Shown in pieces: positions 25,159 through 34,675 of a stretch of DNA of 64,000 nt. Numbering within the stretch: position 1 is the stretch's first letter; each line of letters opens with the position of its first letter. The DNA is from Hydrogenoanaerobacterium saccharovorans (GTDB lineage Bacteria; Bacillota; Clostridia; Oscillospirales; Ruminococcaceae). The notes under the pieces are model-generated. The model saw only the letters and a list, made by a program, of their open reading frames with translations. It made no database searches and was not told the DNA's origin. The stretch is taken from assembly GCF_003814745.1 (NCBI RefSeq), contig NZ_RKRD01000004.1:1-64000 (forward strand). The letters run 5' to 3'. Position numbers and translations under genes: made by a program.

Positions 25159-25923
25159 TTATGCAATTATAACTTCGATATCTTGCTGTTTTAAAGCTTC
25201 AACAATCAAGGGGTCTACCTCTTTATCTGTTACAACCACATGGATTTCGGACATTTGGCAAACCAATACAAACGCAGTGCTGTGAAATTTAGTATGGTCG
25301 CATAAAGCAACAACCTTATCGGCTACACTAATGATACGTTTTTTCAAAGCAACTTCATCAATATTGGTTATGTAACATCCGGAATTGATATCAATGGCAT
25401 CAAACCCGATAAATGCGATATCCGCACGCATATTTTGTATTTGCTCTTCTGCGCCGTAACCGCGCAGCGTAAAAAAATCGGGGCGCAATTGGCCGCCTGT
25501 AACGGTAACGTTAATTCCCGGGTAAGACGTTAAATCGGCTGCAATCGCAATATCGTTGGTGACGAGGTTAATTCCCGTCAAATCTTTCATAAAAGGCACC
25601 ATAGCGCGTGTGCTTGTTCCTGCATCTAAAATGACGGCCTGGTCGTTTTTAATTAACTTACTCGCAACCTCGCCCAAGCGTATTTTTTCAATCGCATTCG
25701 TTGATCTTTTTTCATTGTAAGCAGGCTCGGGAACTCTATCTTCTTCGTTGCACACGGCACCACCTCGTGTTAAGGTGATTGCCCCTGTCTCGTTTAGCGC
25801 GGTAAGGTCCCGCCGAATGGTTGCTTTGGATACCCCTAGTACATTCATCAGCTCATCAACACTGGCAAAATGTCTGTTTTGAACATATTCTGTTATTCTT
25901 GCCAGACGTTCATCCCTAATCAA
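25159..25923 (-). CDS. DeoR-family transcriptional regulator
   Basis: A 254-residue repressor with an N-terminal DeoR helix-turn-helix (about residues 1-57, VDELMNVLGVSKATIRRDL) and a C-terminal sugar-phosphate sensor domain (about 75-230, with ILDAGTST, LVTNDIAIA and GFDAIDINSGC), as in GlpR/AgaR-type regulators. Translation probably starts at a TTG at 25923 behind GGGGTGAT. It lies among the genes of the first Amadori operon and is the likely binder of the repeated operators at 24982-25016 and 31819-31853. A weaker related sequence before its own gene (about 26027-26055) suggests autoregulation. Confidence 0.88.
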   Translation of the reverse strand: MIRDERLARITEYVQNRHFASVDELMNVLGVSKATIRRDLTALNETGAITLTRGGAVCNEEDRVPEPAYNEKRSTNAIEKIRLGEVASKLIKNDQAVILDAGTSTRAMVPFMKDLTGINLVTNDIAIAADLTSYPGINVTVTGGQLRPDFFTLRGYGAEEQIQNMRADIAFIGFDAIDINSGCYITNIDEVALKKRIISVADKVVALCDHTKFHSTAFVLVCQMSEIHVVVTDKEVDPLIVEALKQQDIEVIIA

Positions 25924-26221
25924 AAAATCACCCCGCCATTGCCGTTATGGCGTATAAAATTTCATCTGCTCGGCTTATTTACAGATGAAATTATTACGAG
26001 CGAATTTGCTGAAAATAAATCTAAATAAATCATTTTGAACCAATTCAACTCACGGTTTAAGTATATCTTGTATTTTTTCAATTGTCAAGGTATTACAATT
26101 ATGTATAAAGATGAACCGAACCCTTTTGTGACTGAGTTTGTTTTTGCGGTACAAGGCATTTTGAAAGTGAGCCGCTAACTGCGGATATAGTGATAGTTCA
26201 TTTTTGCCTTTGATAACTGAA

Positions 26222-27070
26222 TTAACCACGTTTAATATCCAATTCGCTGCAGATTTGATTTATAACAATTGCCGATTGCGCCAAATAAAGCTCTGGGCTG
26301 CTAAAGTAAGGCGATAGAAGTTCTACCGAGCACCAGCCTTTGTATTCGTAACGTTGAAAGATACGGAATAGTGCGGTTATAGGAATCAACCCGCGGCGGT
26401 CGTCCAGCTGCATATGGAATTCAGTTGCGCCGTCGGTATTGCAAAGATGAATATATGCCATTTTGTCCTTCAATTTATCGAAATACTCTGTAAACGGTTC
26501 ACAGGTTATCAAGGGTGGGACTGTATCCATCATACCTTTTAAAGCAGGGCTTTTTACGTCTTCGAACAATTTCAGTAAATCATCTGCCGTTGTAATAAGG
26601 TTCCCCTCCGATGGGGAGAGTGATTCCATAATAATATCTACGCCAAGCGTTTCTGCCCGTTTGCACAGTTGCCCTACACCGTCAACCAAAGCGTTCCAAG
26701 TCGTTTGGCGGTTTGTTCTGTATCCCGCATGGGGTACGGTTATCTGCATTTTATCTGTACCGATTTCTGCCGCGGTTTCTACGCTTTTGATAAGGTAATC
26801 TAGGGTTTGCATCCGCTCTTTTGGGCTGAAAGATGCGAGATTATAAGGGTAAGAAAGAATTTCGGGAGTAAACATCGAAACTTCAATACCGTATAGGCGC
26901 TTCCATTTGATGATTTGTGCAATCTCTTCCTGCCCCATATCATACGCATAAGCATGCGGACGGGCACCCCATATTTCAACACCTTTAAAACCGTATTCCT
27001 GTGCCATTTTAAAAGAATATTCTAATGGGAACCTACAGAATAAATAGGTTAAAAACGCAAACTTCATCAT
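26222..27070 (-). CDS. frlC: sugar-isomer epimerase, FrlC-like (fructoselysine 3-epimerase family)
   Basis: A 282-residue TIM-barrel protein of the xylose-isomerase-like family. It matches the pattern I recall for E. coli FrlC in several blocks: GFKGVEIWGARPHAYAYD near 27, EILSYPYNLASF near 70, PHAGYRTN near 113, MESLSPSEGNLITTADDLL near 146 and HLCNTDGATEFHMQLDDRRG near 205, with metal-binding Glu/His/Asp residues conserved. FrlC interconverts psicoselysine and fructoselysine, widening the usable Amadori substrates. Two ATGs (27070 and 27067) follow GAGGTG; the second has the better spacing. It is the last gene of the minus-strand operon starting at 31641. Confidence 0.8.
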   Translation of the reverse strand: MMKFAFLTYLFCRFPLEYSFKMAQEYGFKGVEIWGARPHAYAYDMGQEEIAQIIKWKRLYGIEVSMFTPEILSYPYNLASFSPKERMQTLDYLIKSVETAAEIGTDKMQITVPHAGYRTNRQTTWNALVDGVGQLCKRAETLGVDIIMESLSPSEGNLITTADDLLKLFEDVKSPALKGMMDTVPPLITCEPFTEYFDKLKDKMAYIHLCNTDGATEFHMQLDDRRGLIPITALFRIFQRYEYKGWCSVELLSPYFSSPELYLAQSAIVINQICSELDIKRG

Positions 27071-27142
27071 GACACCTCAATTCTTTTAATCCTTTAAAAA
27101 ATCCTGCCGACAGATTGCCAGCAGGATTTTAAAGATTGTAAT

Positions 27143-28132
27143 TTAGTCTTTTTCTACAAAAGTATCTACTTCTTTTGCCTTTAGCAAGCCTTGTTCGGTA
27201 TGTACCACACCGTTAATCTGCTCGCCCTGCAATAATTTCGAAACCGTTTCGATACATACGCGGCCGATTGCTTTAGGGTACATTGCAACCGAAGAGATAA
27301 TCTGGCACTCGGGCCCGTCTTTTTTCATAATTTCAAGCTGTTCGGGAGTGGCATCATATCCAGCGATCTTAATATCTTTACGGTTCATTGCCTGACATGC
27401 TGCATAAGCGCCCAATGTGTTGTCGCCCATAAAACAGAAGATGCCTTTGATATCGGGATGTGCGGTAAGCATATTCTCTGTAGTTGCGCGGTGAGTATCG
27501 CGTGTACCGGTAGAAAGCTGACGGACAATTTCTATATCGGGATATTGCGCCATCACGTCTGAAAAACCTTTGATTCTTTCTTCTGCGGTTGTTACACCGG
27601 GAACTTCTTCAAGAATGAGTACTTTTCCTTTTGTACCCATCTGTTCAATCAGATATTCCGCTGCAATTTTACCGCCCGCAACGTTATCGGCAAGCACTTT
27701 TGCGTTTACCTCTGCCTGTGTGTCAATATCGTAATCCACTACTATAATTCCTGCATCTCTTGCCTTTTTAATATAAGGAACAATGGCATCCGCATCAACA
27801 GGAGCGATTACAATGGCATCTACTTTTTGCTGAATCAAATCTTCAATAATAGCAATTTCTTTTTGCATGTCGCCTGCAGGGTCGGGAGATACAATATTAA
27901 TCCCCAGTTCTTCGGCTTTCTTTTTTGCACCTTCTAAAACGTCAACATGAAATTCCTCTGCGAGAGACCAAGTTAAAAACGCTACATCAAATTTTTCACC
28001 GTTTTTTACAGGATTTGCCTTTTCACCGGAAGGAGATGCAGATTCGCCGGTTGATTTGGATCCACAGGCGGTTAGCGCCAATACCAAACAGAGTGCCAAA
28101 ACCAGAGCCATTAACTTCTTTATGCTTTTCAT
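27143..28132 (-). CDS. sugar-binding lipoprotein of an RbsABC-type importer
   Basis: A 330-residue periplasmic-binding-protein type 1 (RbsB-like) lipoprotein with lipobox LALTAC (Cys23). The ATG at 28132 follows AAAAGGAG; the frame is open 13 codons further up without support. The binding domain shows EFHVDVLEGAKKKAEELG, IEDLIQQKVDAIVIAPVDAD and the hinge region typical of RbsB. It forms one operon with the kinase, ATPase, permease and FrlC genes, so a fructosamine or its 3-epimer is the probable ligand (inference). Confidence 0.88.
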   Translation of the reverse strand: MKSIKKLMALVLALCLVLALTACGSKSTGESASPSGEKANPVKNGEKFDVAFLTWSLAEEFHVDVLEGAKKKAEELGINIVSPDPAGDMQKEIAIIEDLIQQKVDAIVIAPVDADAIVPYIKKARDAGIIVVDYDIDTQAEVNAKVLADNVAGGKIAAEYLIEQMGTKGKVLILEEVPGVTTAEERIKGFSDVMAQYPDIEIVRQLSTGTRDTHRATTENMLTAHPDIKGIFCFMGDNTLGAYAACQAMNRKDIKIAGYDATPEQLEIMKKDGPECQIISSVAMYPKAIGRVCIETVSKLLQGEQINGVVHTEQGLLKAKEVDTFVEKD

Positions 28133-28190
28133 ATTTGTTCTCCTTTTCATTTGTTTATGGTTAAGCCGCATTATGGTACAAGGGCAGAGC

Positions 28191-29180
28191 TTATTTTGTT
28201 TTAGAAGAGAAAATAGAGTATAACACCGATGCTACTATAATTGCGCCTTTTACCACCAACTGCCAGTAAGAGCTGATATACATTAAGTTCATGCCGTTGT
28301 TTATAATGCCCATTAGCAGTGCACCTAAGAAAATACCTGTTACCGCGCCTTTGCCGCCGCTGAAAGATACACCGCCCATAGCGCATGCTGCGATTGCTTC
28401 GGTTTCGAATGCATTGCCCGCAGTTGGCTGAGCCGATGCATTTCGTGCCGATAGAATAACGCCTGCCAGTGCCGCTAAGATACCGCTGATCATATAAGAA
28501 AGCATAATCACGCGTTTTGCATTGATACCCGAATGAAAGGCTGCCTGATAGTTACCGCCTACCGCATAGACAGACCGCCCAAAAGATGTTTTGGATAGAA
28601 TGATGCCGATGATTACAAATGAAGCAAGCATAAATAAAATCGGTACGGGAATCCCTGCTACTGAACCAACCCCCAGATGAAGCATATTTTCAGGCAGATT
28701 GCCGATTGGTTTGCCATCGCAGATTAAATATGCCACACCTCTTAAAGAGATTTGCAGGCCCAGTGTCATAATAAATGCCGGAATGCCTGTTTTCGCAATC
28801 ATAAATCCTGCAAATAGCCCCAAGATGCCGCCAATCACCATACCAACAATCATTGCCGGTACAAGCCCTATCGTATTTCCTACCACTATTTTAGTTACAA
28901 TTGCACCGCATAGCCCTGCAACCGAACCAACCTGAAGATCAATGCCGCCTGTCATCATAGCAAAAGCCTGCCCGCATGCAAGAATACCGTAAACAGAAAT
29001 TTGGCGAAGAACATTCAAAATATTCTGCTGTGTTAAAAAGTTGGGGCTGCGAAAACTTAAAAACGTACCTACAACGAGAATTACTAATATTAGACCTGAG
29101 TACGACCTAAAATCAGTACTATTCAGTTTTTTAACAACTGCCTTGTTCGATAATTTTTCTTTTGCTTCAACTATGTTCAT
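28191..29180 (-). CDS. RbsC-type sugar ABC permease
   Basis: A 329-residue integral membrane protein of the RbsC/AraH type with about 8-10 TM helices. Family segments include GQAFAMMTGGIDLQVGSVAGL near 75 and AVGGNYQAAFHSGI near 205. Its ATG overlaps the TGA of the ATPase gene (4-nt overlap), so the two are translationally coupled. Confidence 0.9.
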   Translation of the reverse strand: MNIVEAKEKLSNKAVVKKLNSTDFRSYSGLILVILVVGTFLSFRSPNFLTQQNILNVLRQISVYGILACGQAFAMMTGGIDLQVGSVAGLCGAIVTKIVVGNTIGLVPAMIVGMVIGGILGLFAGFMIAKTGIPAFIMTLGLQISLRGVAYLICDGKPIGNLPENMLHLGVGSVAGIPVPILFMLASFVIIGIILSKTSFGRSVYAVGGNYQAAFHSGINAKRVIMLSYMISGILAALAGVILSARNASAQPTAGNAFETEAIAACAMGGVSFSGGKGAVTGIFLGALLMGIINNGMNLMYISSYWQLVVKGAIIVASVLYSIFSSKTK

Positions 29181-30667
29181 GTTCTGATTGCCTCCTTGGT
29201 AGCCAGTTTCATAACAGCTTCTTCTGTGGCTTCGCTAGCCGGCAGTTCGCCTGTTATGGCACCTTCGCGCATTACAATAATGCGGTCACTCATATTAATT
29301 AATTCAGGGAGTTCTGATGAAATCATAATAATAGAAACCCCTTGCTTTACCAAGTCACTCATGATTTCATATATTTCTGCTTTTGAACCGACGTCTATGC
29401 CTCTTGTGGGTTCATCCAATATTAAGATATCCGGCATGGTAATCAGGCATTTAGCTAAAACTACCTTTTGCTGGTTACCGCCGCTCAAGTCTCCCGCCAG
29501 CTGATGCGGACCTGCTGTTTTAATGTGAAGCTTTTTGATATACGCTGCGGTTTTCATCTTTTCCATATCCGTTTTCATAAACCCTGCTTGGCTCAGCTGC
29601 TTTAAAGAGCTCATCTCCATATTGTGAAGAATACTGCGAATCAGCACCAAACCTTGGTCTTTACGGTCTTCGGGCACAAGTGCAAAGCTGTTTTTTATGG
29701 CTTGTGTGGGGTTTTTATTCGTAATTTTTTTCCCGTCCTTATAAATATCCCCTGTACAATCATCCAAGCCCAAAATGGCACGCATTAATTCGGTTCTTCC
29801 TGCCCCAATTAATCCGCCGAACCCAAGAATTTCTCCGCGCTTAAGCGAAAAGGAAGTATCTTTTACATGTGCATTATTGATGTGCTCTACACGCAGAATC
29901 TCTTCGCCGATATCAACATGGATTTTTGGGAACTGAGACTTTAGCGAGCGCCCCACCATCATTGCAATAACACCGTCAACATCCAAATCTTTAACCATAC
30001 CGCCGCCTGAGTTTTTACCATCGCGGAGTACGGTAATACGGTCACCGATAGCAAAAATATCTTCAAGCCGATGGGATATGTAAATAAGCGAAACGCCTTT
30101 ATTTTTCAAATCGCCGATAATACGGAACAAAATTTGGGTTTCTTCATTAGTTAGTGAGGAGGTTGGTTCGTCAAAGATGATTATTTTGGAATCGAACGAA
30201 ACAGCCTTCATAATCTCTACCAATTGGCGTTGAGCGACGCTGAGCGAAAGAATATGGTCATCGGGAGAAAAATGAATATGCAACTCATCCATTAAGGATA
30301 AAGTTTGGCTGCGGAGCTGCTTAAAATCAACCAGCCCGTTTTTCTTTGGATATCTGCCCATAAAAACATTTTCTGCAATGGTCATATTCGGGAATTGAAC
30401 GAGTTCCTGATAGACTGTGCTGATTCCGATTTGATGTGCCGCGCTGGGGTTTGTTATGTTTACCTTTTCTCCCTCAAAAAAAATCTCGCCTTCTGTGGGC
30501 TGCACTACACCGGATAGTATTTTCATCAACGTTGATTTGCCTGCACCGTTTTCTCCCAGTAAGCACAGCAGCTCTCCCTTTTTAAGCTCGAAATCAACAT
30601 TATCCAATGCTTTTATACCGCCGTAGTTTTTGGTAATACCCTTCATCTCTAGTAATATTTCTGACAT
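29177..30667 (-). CDS. RbsA-type sugar ABC transporter ATPase (two nucleotide-binding domains)
   Basis: A 496-residue ATPase with two domains. The first has Walker A GENGAGKST near 38, signature LSVAQRQLVEIMKA and Walker B IIIFDEPTSSL. The second has a degenerate P-loop GLIGAGRTELMRAILG near 285, signature LSGGNQQKVVLAKCL and DILILDEPTRGIDVG. It is the complete version of the fragment decaying at 9826-9948. The ATG has no ribosome site directly upstream: it follows the 33-nt hairpin 30673-30705, while a strong AAAGGGGGG lies before the hairpin. Translation may therefore depend on folding or on ribosome transfer from the kinase gene. Confidence 0.92.
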   Translation of the reverse strand: MSEILLEMKGITKNYGGIKALDNVDFELKKGELLCLLGENGAGKSTLMKILSGVVQPTEGEIFFEGEKVNITNPSAAHQIGISTVYQELVQFPNMTIAENVFMGRYPKKNGLVDFKQLRSQTLSLMDELHIHFSPDDHILSLSVAQRQLVEIMKAVSFDSKIIIFDEPTSSLTNEETQILFRIIGDLKNKGVSLIYISHRLEDIFAIGDRITVLRDGKNSGGGMVKDLDVDGVIAMMVGRSLKSQFPKIHVDIGEEILRVEHINNAHVKDTSFSLKRGEILGFGGLIGAGRTELMRAILGLDDCTGDIYKDGKKITNKNPTQAIKNSFALVPEDRKDQGLVLIRSILHNMEMSSLKQLSQAGFMKTDMEKMKTAAYIKKLHIKTAGPHQLAGDLSGGNQQKVVLAKCLITMPDILILDEPTRGIDVGSKAEIYEIMSDLVKQGVSIIMISSELPELINMSDRIIVMREGAITGELPASEATEEAVMKLATKEAIRT

Positions 30668-30672
30668 AAACG

Positions 30673-30705
30673 GTTACACATCGTATAAACCTTATGACGT
30701 GTAAC
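30673..30705 (-). promoter_or_regulatory. intercistronic hairpin before the RbsA-type ATPase
   Basis: GTTACAC/GTGTAAC arms with a shorter inner helix lie between the kinase stop (30730) and the ATPase start (30667). The SD-like AAAGGGGGG is upstream of the hairpin, so folding would bring it nearer the ATG. This role is inferred. Confidence 0.4.
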
Positions 30706-30729
30706 ATAGTCCCCCCTTTCTAATTGAAT

Positions 30730-31641
30730 TCAGATTGGTAAATCTGCACTATAGCCAAATGCGCCGTATATCATACAATTTTTAATAGCCAGTAAATTAC
30801 CGACGCTCATGCTGTATTCAATCAAATTATCCATGTAATCATCTCGGTCATTTTGCGTGGTGTATTGGTCAGGGTTTTGTGCAATCAGTGCGTTATATCT
30901 TTTTACCCCTTCGATGTAAGCTGTAATAAACCCGGTTAAAAAAGAATCTCCTGCGCCAAGGGTGTCCACAACTTGTCCATCCACATTGTAAGGGCATTTA
31001 GTAAAATAGCGGTTGCCGTTATATATCATTGATCCGCGTTTTCCAATGGTGCAAATTGCAAGGCTGCACCCCAAATCAACCGTTTTTTTCATAAGCAGTT
31101 GGAGCTTTTCATCGGGTAATTTTTTGCCCGAAAAAAATGCGATATCAATATAGGGGCAGATTTTTTCAAAGTCTTTTTCTTCCCATATATCAGAAAAATC
31201 ATAAACCAACGGGATGCCGGTGCGTTTGATTTTTGGCAGCTGGTCATCAATGAAACTATAACAACTGGTATGGGCGACATCAAATTGCCCGATATATTCC
31301 AATCGTTCCGGTGTTAGCTGCAAGGGTGTTGTTTTTACAGCTCCAAAGTCGTTGTCATCAGAAATAATACGGTCGCCATTGACAAGCAGTGTGGAGCACC
31401 GCCCCGTTTCGCCATGCACATGTTGGCACTTTGATATGTCCACTCCCACTTTTTTCAAAGTGGTAATAATCATTTTTGCCTCTTGGTCGTTCGCTAAAAC
31501 ACCTATGTATGCCGAATCGTGCCCAAGCTGTTTTCCGTATACAGCAAAGTTAAGTGAATTTCCTCCCGGGTACATTTTTCCTTGATGAATGTAGCGGTCT
31601 ACAACATTGTCGCCTACGCCCACAATTCGAATCAAATTCAT
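30730..31641 (-). CDS. frlD: PfkB-family sugar kinase, FrlD-like (fructosamine 6-kinase)
   Basis: A PfkB kinase of 303 residues with the FrlD-type N-terminus GVGDNVVDRYI and PGGNSLNFAV near 28, and catalytic DTLGAGDSFLTGF near 228 (Asp base in GAGD). It phosphorylates an imported fructosamine at O6 for the FrlB deglycases. Compared with the second copy (36559) it has an insert of about 30 residues after the catalytic motif (around YTTQNDRDDYMDN). It is the first gene of a five-gene operon under the promoter 31859-31887. The start is ATG 31641 or the adjoining GTG at 31644; the AAGG is very close to both. Confidence 0.82.
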   Translation of the reverse strand: MNLIRIVGVGDNVVDRYIHQGKMYPGGNSLNFAVYGKQLGHDSAYIGVLANDQEAKMIITTLKKVGVDISKCQHVHGETGRCSTLLVNGDRIISDDNDFGAVKTTPLQLTPERLEYIGQFDVAHTSCYSFIDDQLPKIKRTGIPLVYDFSDIWEEKDFEKICPYIDIAFFSGKKLPDEKLQLLMKKTVDLGCSLAICTIGKRGSMIYNGNRYFTKCPYNVDGQVVDTLGAGDSFLTGFITAYIEGVKRYNALIAQNPDQYTTQNDRDDYMDNLIEYSMSVGNLLAIKNCMIYGAFGYSADLPI

Positions 31642-31818
31642 CACCTTCCGTTCCGTTGTGGTAATCGCTTATATCTTATAAAAATGTGTAAACAAATGAT
31701 GTGCTTTTTGGGGTTGGTGATCCGCCTACTATGTTTTTGAAACAGGTGTGTATAAAACTGAACAATTCGGATACCTCCTTAAACTTTAACTCTGGTATAT
31801 GCTCATTTTAGCTTCATT

Positions 31819-31853
31819 ATGAACCATTTTGATTCATAATGATTCGTTTTGCA
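31819..31853 (-). promoter_or_regulatory. candidate DeoR operator, site 2
   Basis: Same layout as site 1 (24982-25016): ATGAACC / GATTCAT inverted repeat with a third half-site TGATTCG, ending in the identical CGTTTTGCA, placed immediately downstream of the -10. Confidence 0.6.
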
Positions 31854-31858
31854 CCTTT

Positions 31859-31887
31859 AGTATAACAGTCCGAATAATTCATGTCAA
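31859..31887 (-). promoter_or_regulatory. promoter of the kinase-RbsACB-frlC operon
   Basis: Minus-strand TTGACA (31882-31887), a 17-nt spacer and TATACT (31859-31864), followed by operator site 2. The hexamers, spacing and operator position match the promoter at 25022-25050. Confidence 0.78.
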
Positions 31888-32156
31888 TAAACTTGAATAA
31901 AAAAATTATATATTGTACACAAATACAATACATATCGCCCAAAACTAGATATTTTACCGAAAAATCTTATCTATCATAATTTTGTGCCATTTTTTATTCC
32001 AGTATCAGTTATTAGAATTCCCTCTATTGCCAACGGATAATCAATTGTGCTGCTTTACTTTTTTGTAGGAGCTTGTTTTTTGCACAAAACATCGATGTAA
32101 AATTTATCCGTTTAGTAGAATAAAGTGGATTTAGATAAAATAAATATAAAAACTGG

Positions 32157-32185
32157 TTGCGTTCTTGTTTTTTTAGGTATATTAT
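32157..32185 (+). promoter_or_regulatory. promoter of the frlB-O-N-M-D-R operon
   Basis: TTGCGT (32157-32162), a 17-nt spacer and TATTAT (32180-32185), just upstream of the palindrome 32191-32216. Confidence 0.5.
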
Positions 32186-32190
32186 AAAAA

Positions 32191-32216
32191 TAACATTATA
32201 ACGTTATATAATGTTA
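32191..32216 (+). promoter_or_regulatory. candidate FrlR (GntR) operator palindrome
   Basis: AACATTATA and TATAATGTT arms flank a central ACGTTA. The palindrome overlaps the expected transcription start of the frlB operon. The GntR/UTRA regulator encoded at the end of that operon is the natural candidate to bind it. Confidence 0.5.
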
Positions 32217-32241
32217 TATAAAATACTAGGAGGAAAAACCG

Positions 32242-33216
32242 ATGAAACAAGAACATATGGATCAGATTCAAAAAGCAGCAGCTGCCGTAAAGGCAAAAAA
32301 GGTAAATCATTTTTACTTTGTTGCCTGCGGAGGTTCAAAGGCGTTATTTGAGCCGGCACAGTATATTATGGATAGAGAATGCGATATGGCGGCAACGGTT
32401 TATTCATCAAACGAATTCGTACATCGTGCCCCAAAAGCTTTAAATGAAAATTCGGTGGTCATCACTTGCTCGCATTCAGGCAATACTCCCGAAACGGTAA
32501 AGGCAACAGAAGTTGCAAGGGCAAAAGGTGCAACCACCATTGCATTTTCACATTTGACCGATTCTCCGCTTTGGAAAGCCGCCGAGTACCCCATCCATTA
32601 CAATTGGGCGGATGAGAGTGATGCAAGCGACTACAACAATGCAGCCCTGTATTCTTTGATTTTTCACATTTTAAATGCAATGCAGCCCTGCGAAAAATAC
32701 GATAGAGCAATTTCTTGTATTGAAAAAATCCCTGTTTTGCTTCAGAAAAACGTAGATGCACATGCCGATGCAGCCAAACAATTTGGCAGTGATTATAAAA
32801 GAGAAAATATGATTTATACAATGGCAAGCGGTGCAAATTACGGCGTAGCTTATTCCTTTGCAATCTGCCTGCTGATGGAGATGCAATGGATTCACTCTCA
32901 TGCAATCCATTCAGGTGAATACTTCCATGGGCCATTCGAAGTAACTGATTTTGATGTGCCGTTTATTATTATTAAAGGGCTTGACGAGTGCCGCCCGTTG
33001 GATGAGAGAGCACACGCATTTTGCAAAAAATACAGCAATAAAATTGTTTTAATTGATACCGCTAATTTTGATATGAGTGATATTGATGATGACCTGAAGG
33101 GCTATTTTGCGCCTTTGGCAACGGGTGCGGTACTTCGCAAATATGCAGATGAAATTGCCGACCATCGCGGGCATCCGCTGTCGGTACGCCGCTATATGTG
33201 GAGAATGGAATACTGA
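32242..33216 (+). CDS. frlB: fructosamine 6-phosphate deglycase FrlB (second copy)
   Basis: A 324-residue double-SIS enzyme with FYFVACGGSKALFEP near 25, SHSGNTPETVKA near 78, SGEYFHGPFEV near 222 and the ending HPLSVRRYMWRMEY. FYFVACG and SGEY-HGP closely match FrlB of enteric and Bacillus species, closer than the paralog at 23915. It hydrolyses fructoselysine 6-phosphate-type substrates. AGGAGG precedes the ATG. It is the first gene of an operon with the same order as Bacillus frlB-frlO-frlN-frlM-frlD. Confidence 0.87.
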   Translation: MKQEHMDQIQKAAAAVKAKKVNHFYFVACGGSKALFEPAQYIMDRECDMAATVYSSNEFVHRAPKALNENSVVITCSHSGNTPETVKATEVARAKGATTIAFSHLTDSPLWKAAEYPIHYNWADESDASDYNNAALYSLIFHILNAMQPCEKYDRAISCIEKIPVLLQKNVDAHADAAKQFGSDYKRENMIYTMASGANYGVAYSFAICLLMEMQWIHSHAIHSGEYFHGPFEVTDFDVPFIIIKGLDECRPLDERAHAFCKKYSNKIVLIDTANFDMSDIDDDLKGYFAPLATGAVLRKYADEIADHRGHPLSVRRYMWRMEY

Positions 33217-33333
33217 GCAGCTCCCCTATTCAACAAATAAATTTAATTGAATTTCATTTGGATACATACTATGCTAGAAAAAACTTAAGCAGATGTACAA
33301 TAATATGTAAAAAACAAAGGAGGAGAGAAAATA

Positions 33334-34665
33334 ATGCGTATAAAAGCGTTGAAAAAAGGAATATCAATCATCCTGTCAATGGTTATGCTGATGTCTTCAT
33401 CTGCGTGCTCTAAGCCTGCGGAGGGGCAAAATGAAGAATCTCCGGATGGTTCGGGGAAAAAGGTAGTTACCTTTTTCCATCGTTGGCCCAACGAGCCCAA
33501 AAACTCTATTTTTAAAGCATATGTAGAAGAATTTGAACAGCTACACCCCGATATTGATATACAAATGGATTGTGTGCTAAACGATTCGTATAAAGAAAAG
33601 GTAAGGGTTTTGGTGTCGGGAGATTCGGTGCCGGATGTTTTTAGCTCTTGGTCGGGTTCATTTGCTGAGAACTTGGTGAAGTCGGGCAATGTCAAACCGC
33701 TTAACGACTTGATGGCAAACGATAAAGAGTTTGCAGACAGCATTATCTCCTCCCAATTAGAGCAATTCACATTTGACGGCAAGCTTTACGGGCTGCCGAT
33801 GTCGATGGACGGAAAAGCATTTTTTTATAACAAAGAAATCTTTAAAAAGGAAGGCATAGTGGTACCCAAAACACTGGATGAACTTTACGCTGCTTTGGAC
33901 AAACTGCAAAATGCAGGATACAAAGCCCCGCTGACGGAAGGGTTAGCCGATGCATGGGCGGTTTCTCATTACGAGGGTACAATTATTCAGCGGTTATTGG
34001 ACCCCGCCGTTATGAAAAAAGACATTAATAAAGCGACCGGAGAATTTACAGACCCAAGCTATATTGATGCGCTGAGCATTTTTAAAAAGCTTACGTCTTA
34101 TATGGGCGAGGCTGCCCCTGCAATGGACCACGAGGCAGCGCGCAATTTGTTTATCAGCGGTGAGGCGCCCATGATTTACGGTCAGCTTGCCGAAATCCGC
34201 TTGATTAACGGTGACACTGCCGCGGGTTCGGGTGCCAATTTTGAGTACGGCTTCTTCAACTTCCCCAGTATTGAGGGCGGCAAAGGTGACCAAACAGGCC
34301 TTACTGGTGCACCTGAAGGGTTTATGCTCAGCAATAAAGCAAAAAATCCCGCAGAAGCAGAACTGTTCATAAAATTTATACTGTCGAAAAAGGCCGGCGA
34401 AAAAATGACCAAGGAAGCCGGAGAATTAAGCTGTATAAAAGGTGCTGTAAACCCCCAAACCGCTACCGACCAGCAAATAGAGGCGGTTGATATGATTATG
34501 GGTGCGACATCTTCTGTACCATGGTACGACAACGCAGTAGAAGCAAGCATTGGTGATGCATTTATGCGCGGCGGGCAATCTTTGGCAATCGGCGATATGA
34601 CCGCCGAACAAGTTATGAAAAATGTTCAAAACGTTGCAACCGAAGTAAGAGCAGCAAATAAGTAA
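33334..34665 (+). CDS. frlO: solute-binding lipoprotein of the fructosamine importer
   Basis: A 443-residue family-1 solute-binding protein with a lipoprotein signal (SSSAC, Cys25) and the classic FFHRWPNEPKNSIFKAYVEEFEQLHPDI opening. AAAGGAGGAG precedes the ATG. Its position between the FrlB gene and two MalFG-type permeases equals frlO of Bacillus. A terminator-like hairpin (34676-34712) directly follows, probably giving excess binding protein over permeases. Confidence 0.85.
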   Translation: MRIKALKKGISIILSMVMLMSSSACSKPAEGQNEESPDGSGKKVVTFFHRWPNEPKNSIFKAYVEEFEQLHPDIDIQMDCVLNDSYKEKVRVLVSGDSVPDVFSSWSGSFAENLVKSGNVKPLNDLMANDKEFADSIISSQLEQFTFDGKLYGLPMSMDGKAFFYNKEIFKKEGIVVPKTLDELYAALDKLQNAGYKAPLTEGLADAWAVSHYEGTIIQRLLDPAVMKKDINKATGEFTDPSYIDALSIFKKLTSYMGEAAPAMDHEAARNLFISGEAPMIYGQLAEIRLINGDTAAGSGANFEYGFFNFPSIEGGKGDQTGLTGAPEGFMLSNKAKNPAEAELFIKFILSKKAGEKMTKEAGELSCIKGAVNPQTATDQQIEAVDMIMGATSSVPWYDNAVEASIGDAFMRGGQSLAIGDMTAEQVMKNVQNVATEVRAANK

Positions 34666-34675
34666 GGAACCCTTT

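Larger units (their letters stand above)
31645..32241. other. 600-bp divergent control region of the two Amadori operons
   Basis: No gene is supported here. It carries a minus-strand promoter with a DeoR operator (31819-31887) and a plus-strand promoter with a palindrome at its start (32157-32216). The middle (31890-32150) is AT-rich and shows nothing else I can support. Confidence 0.6.
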
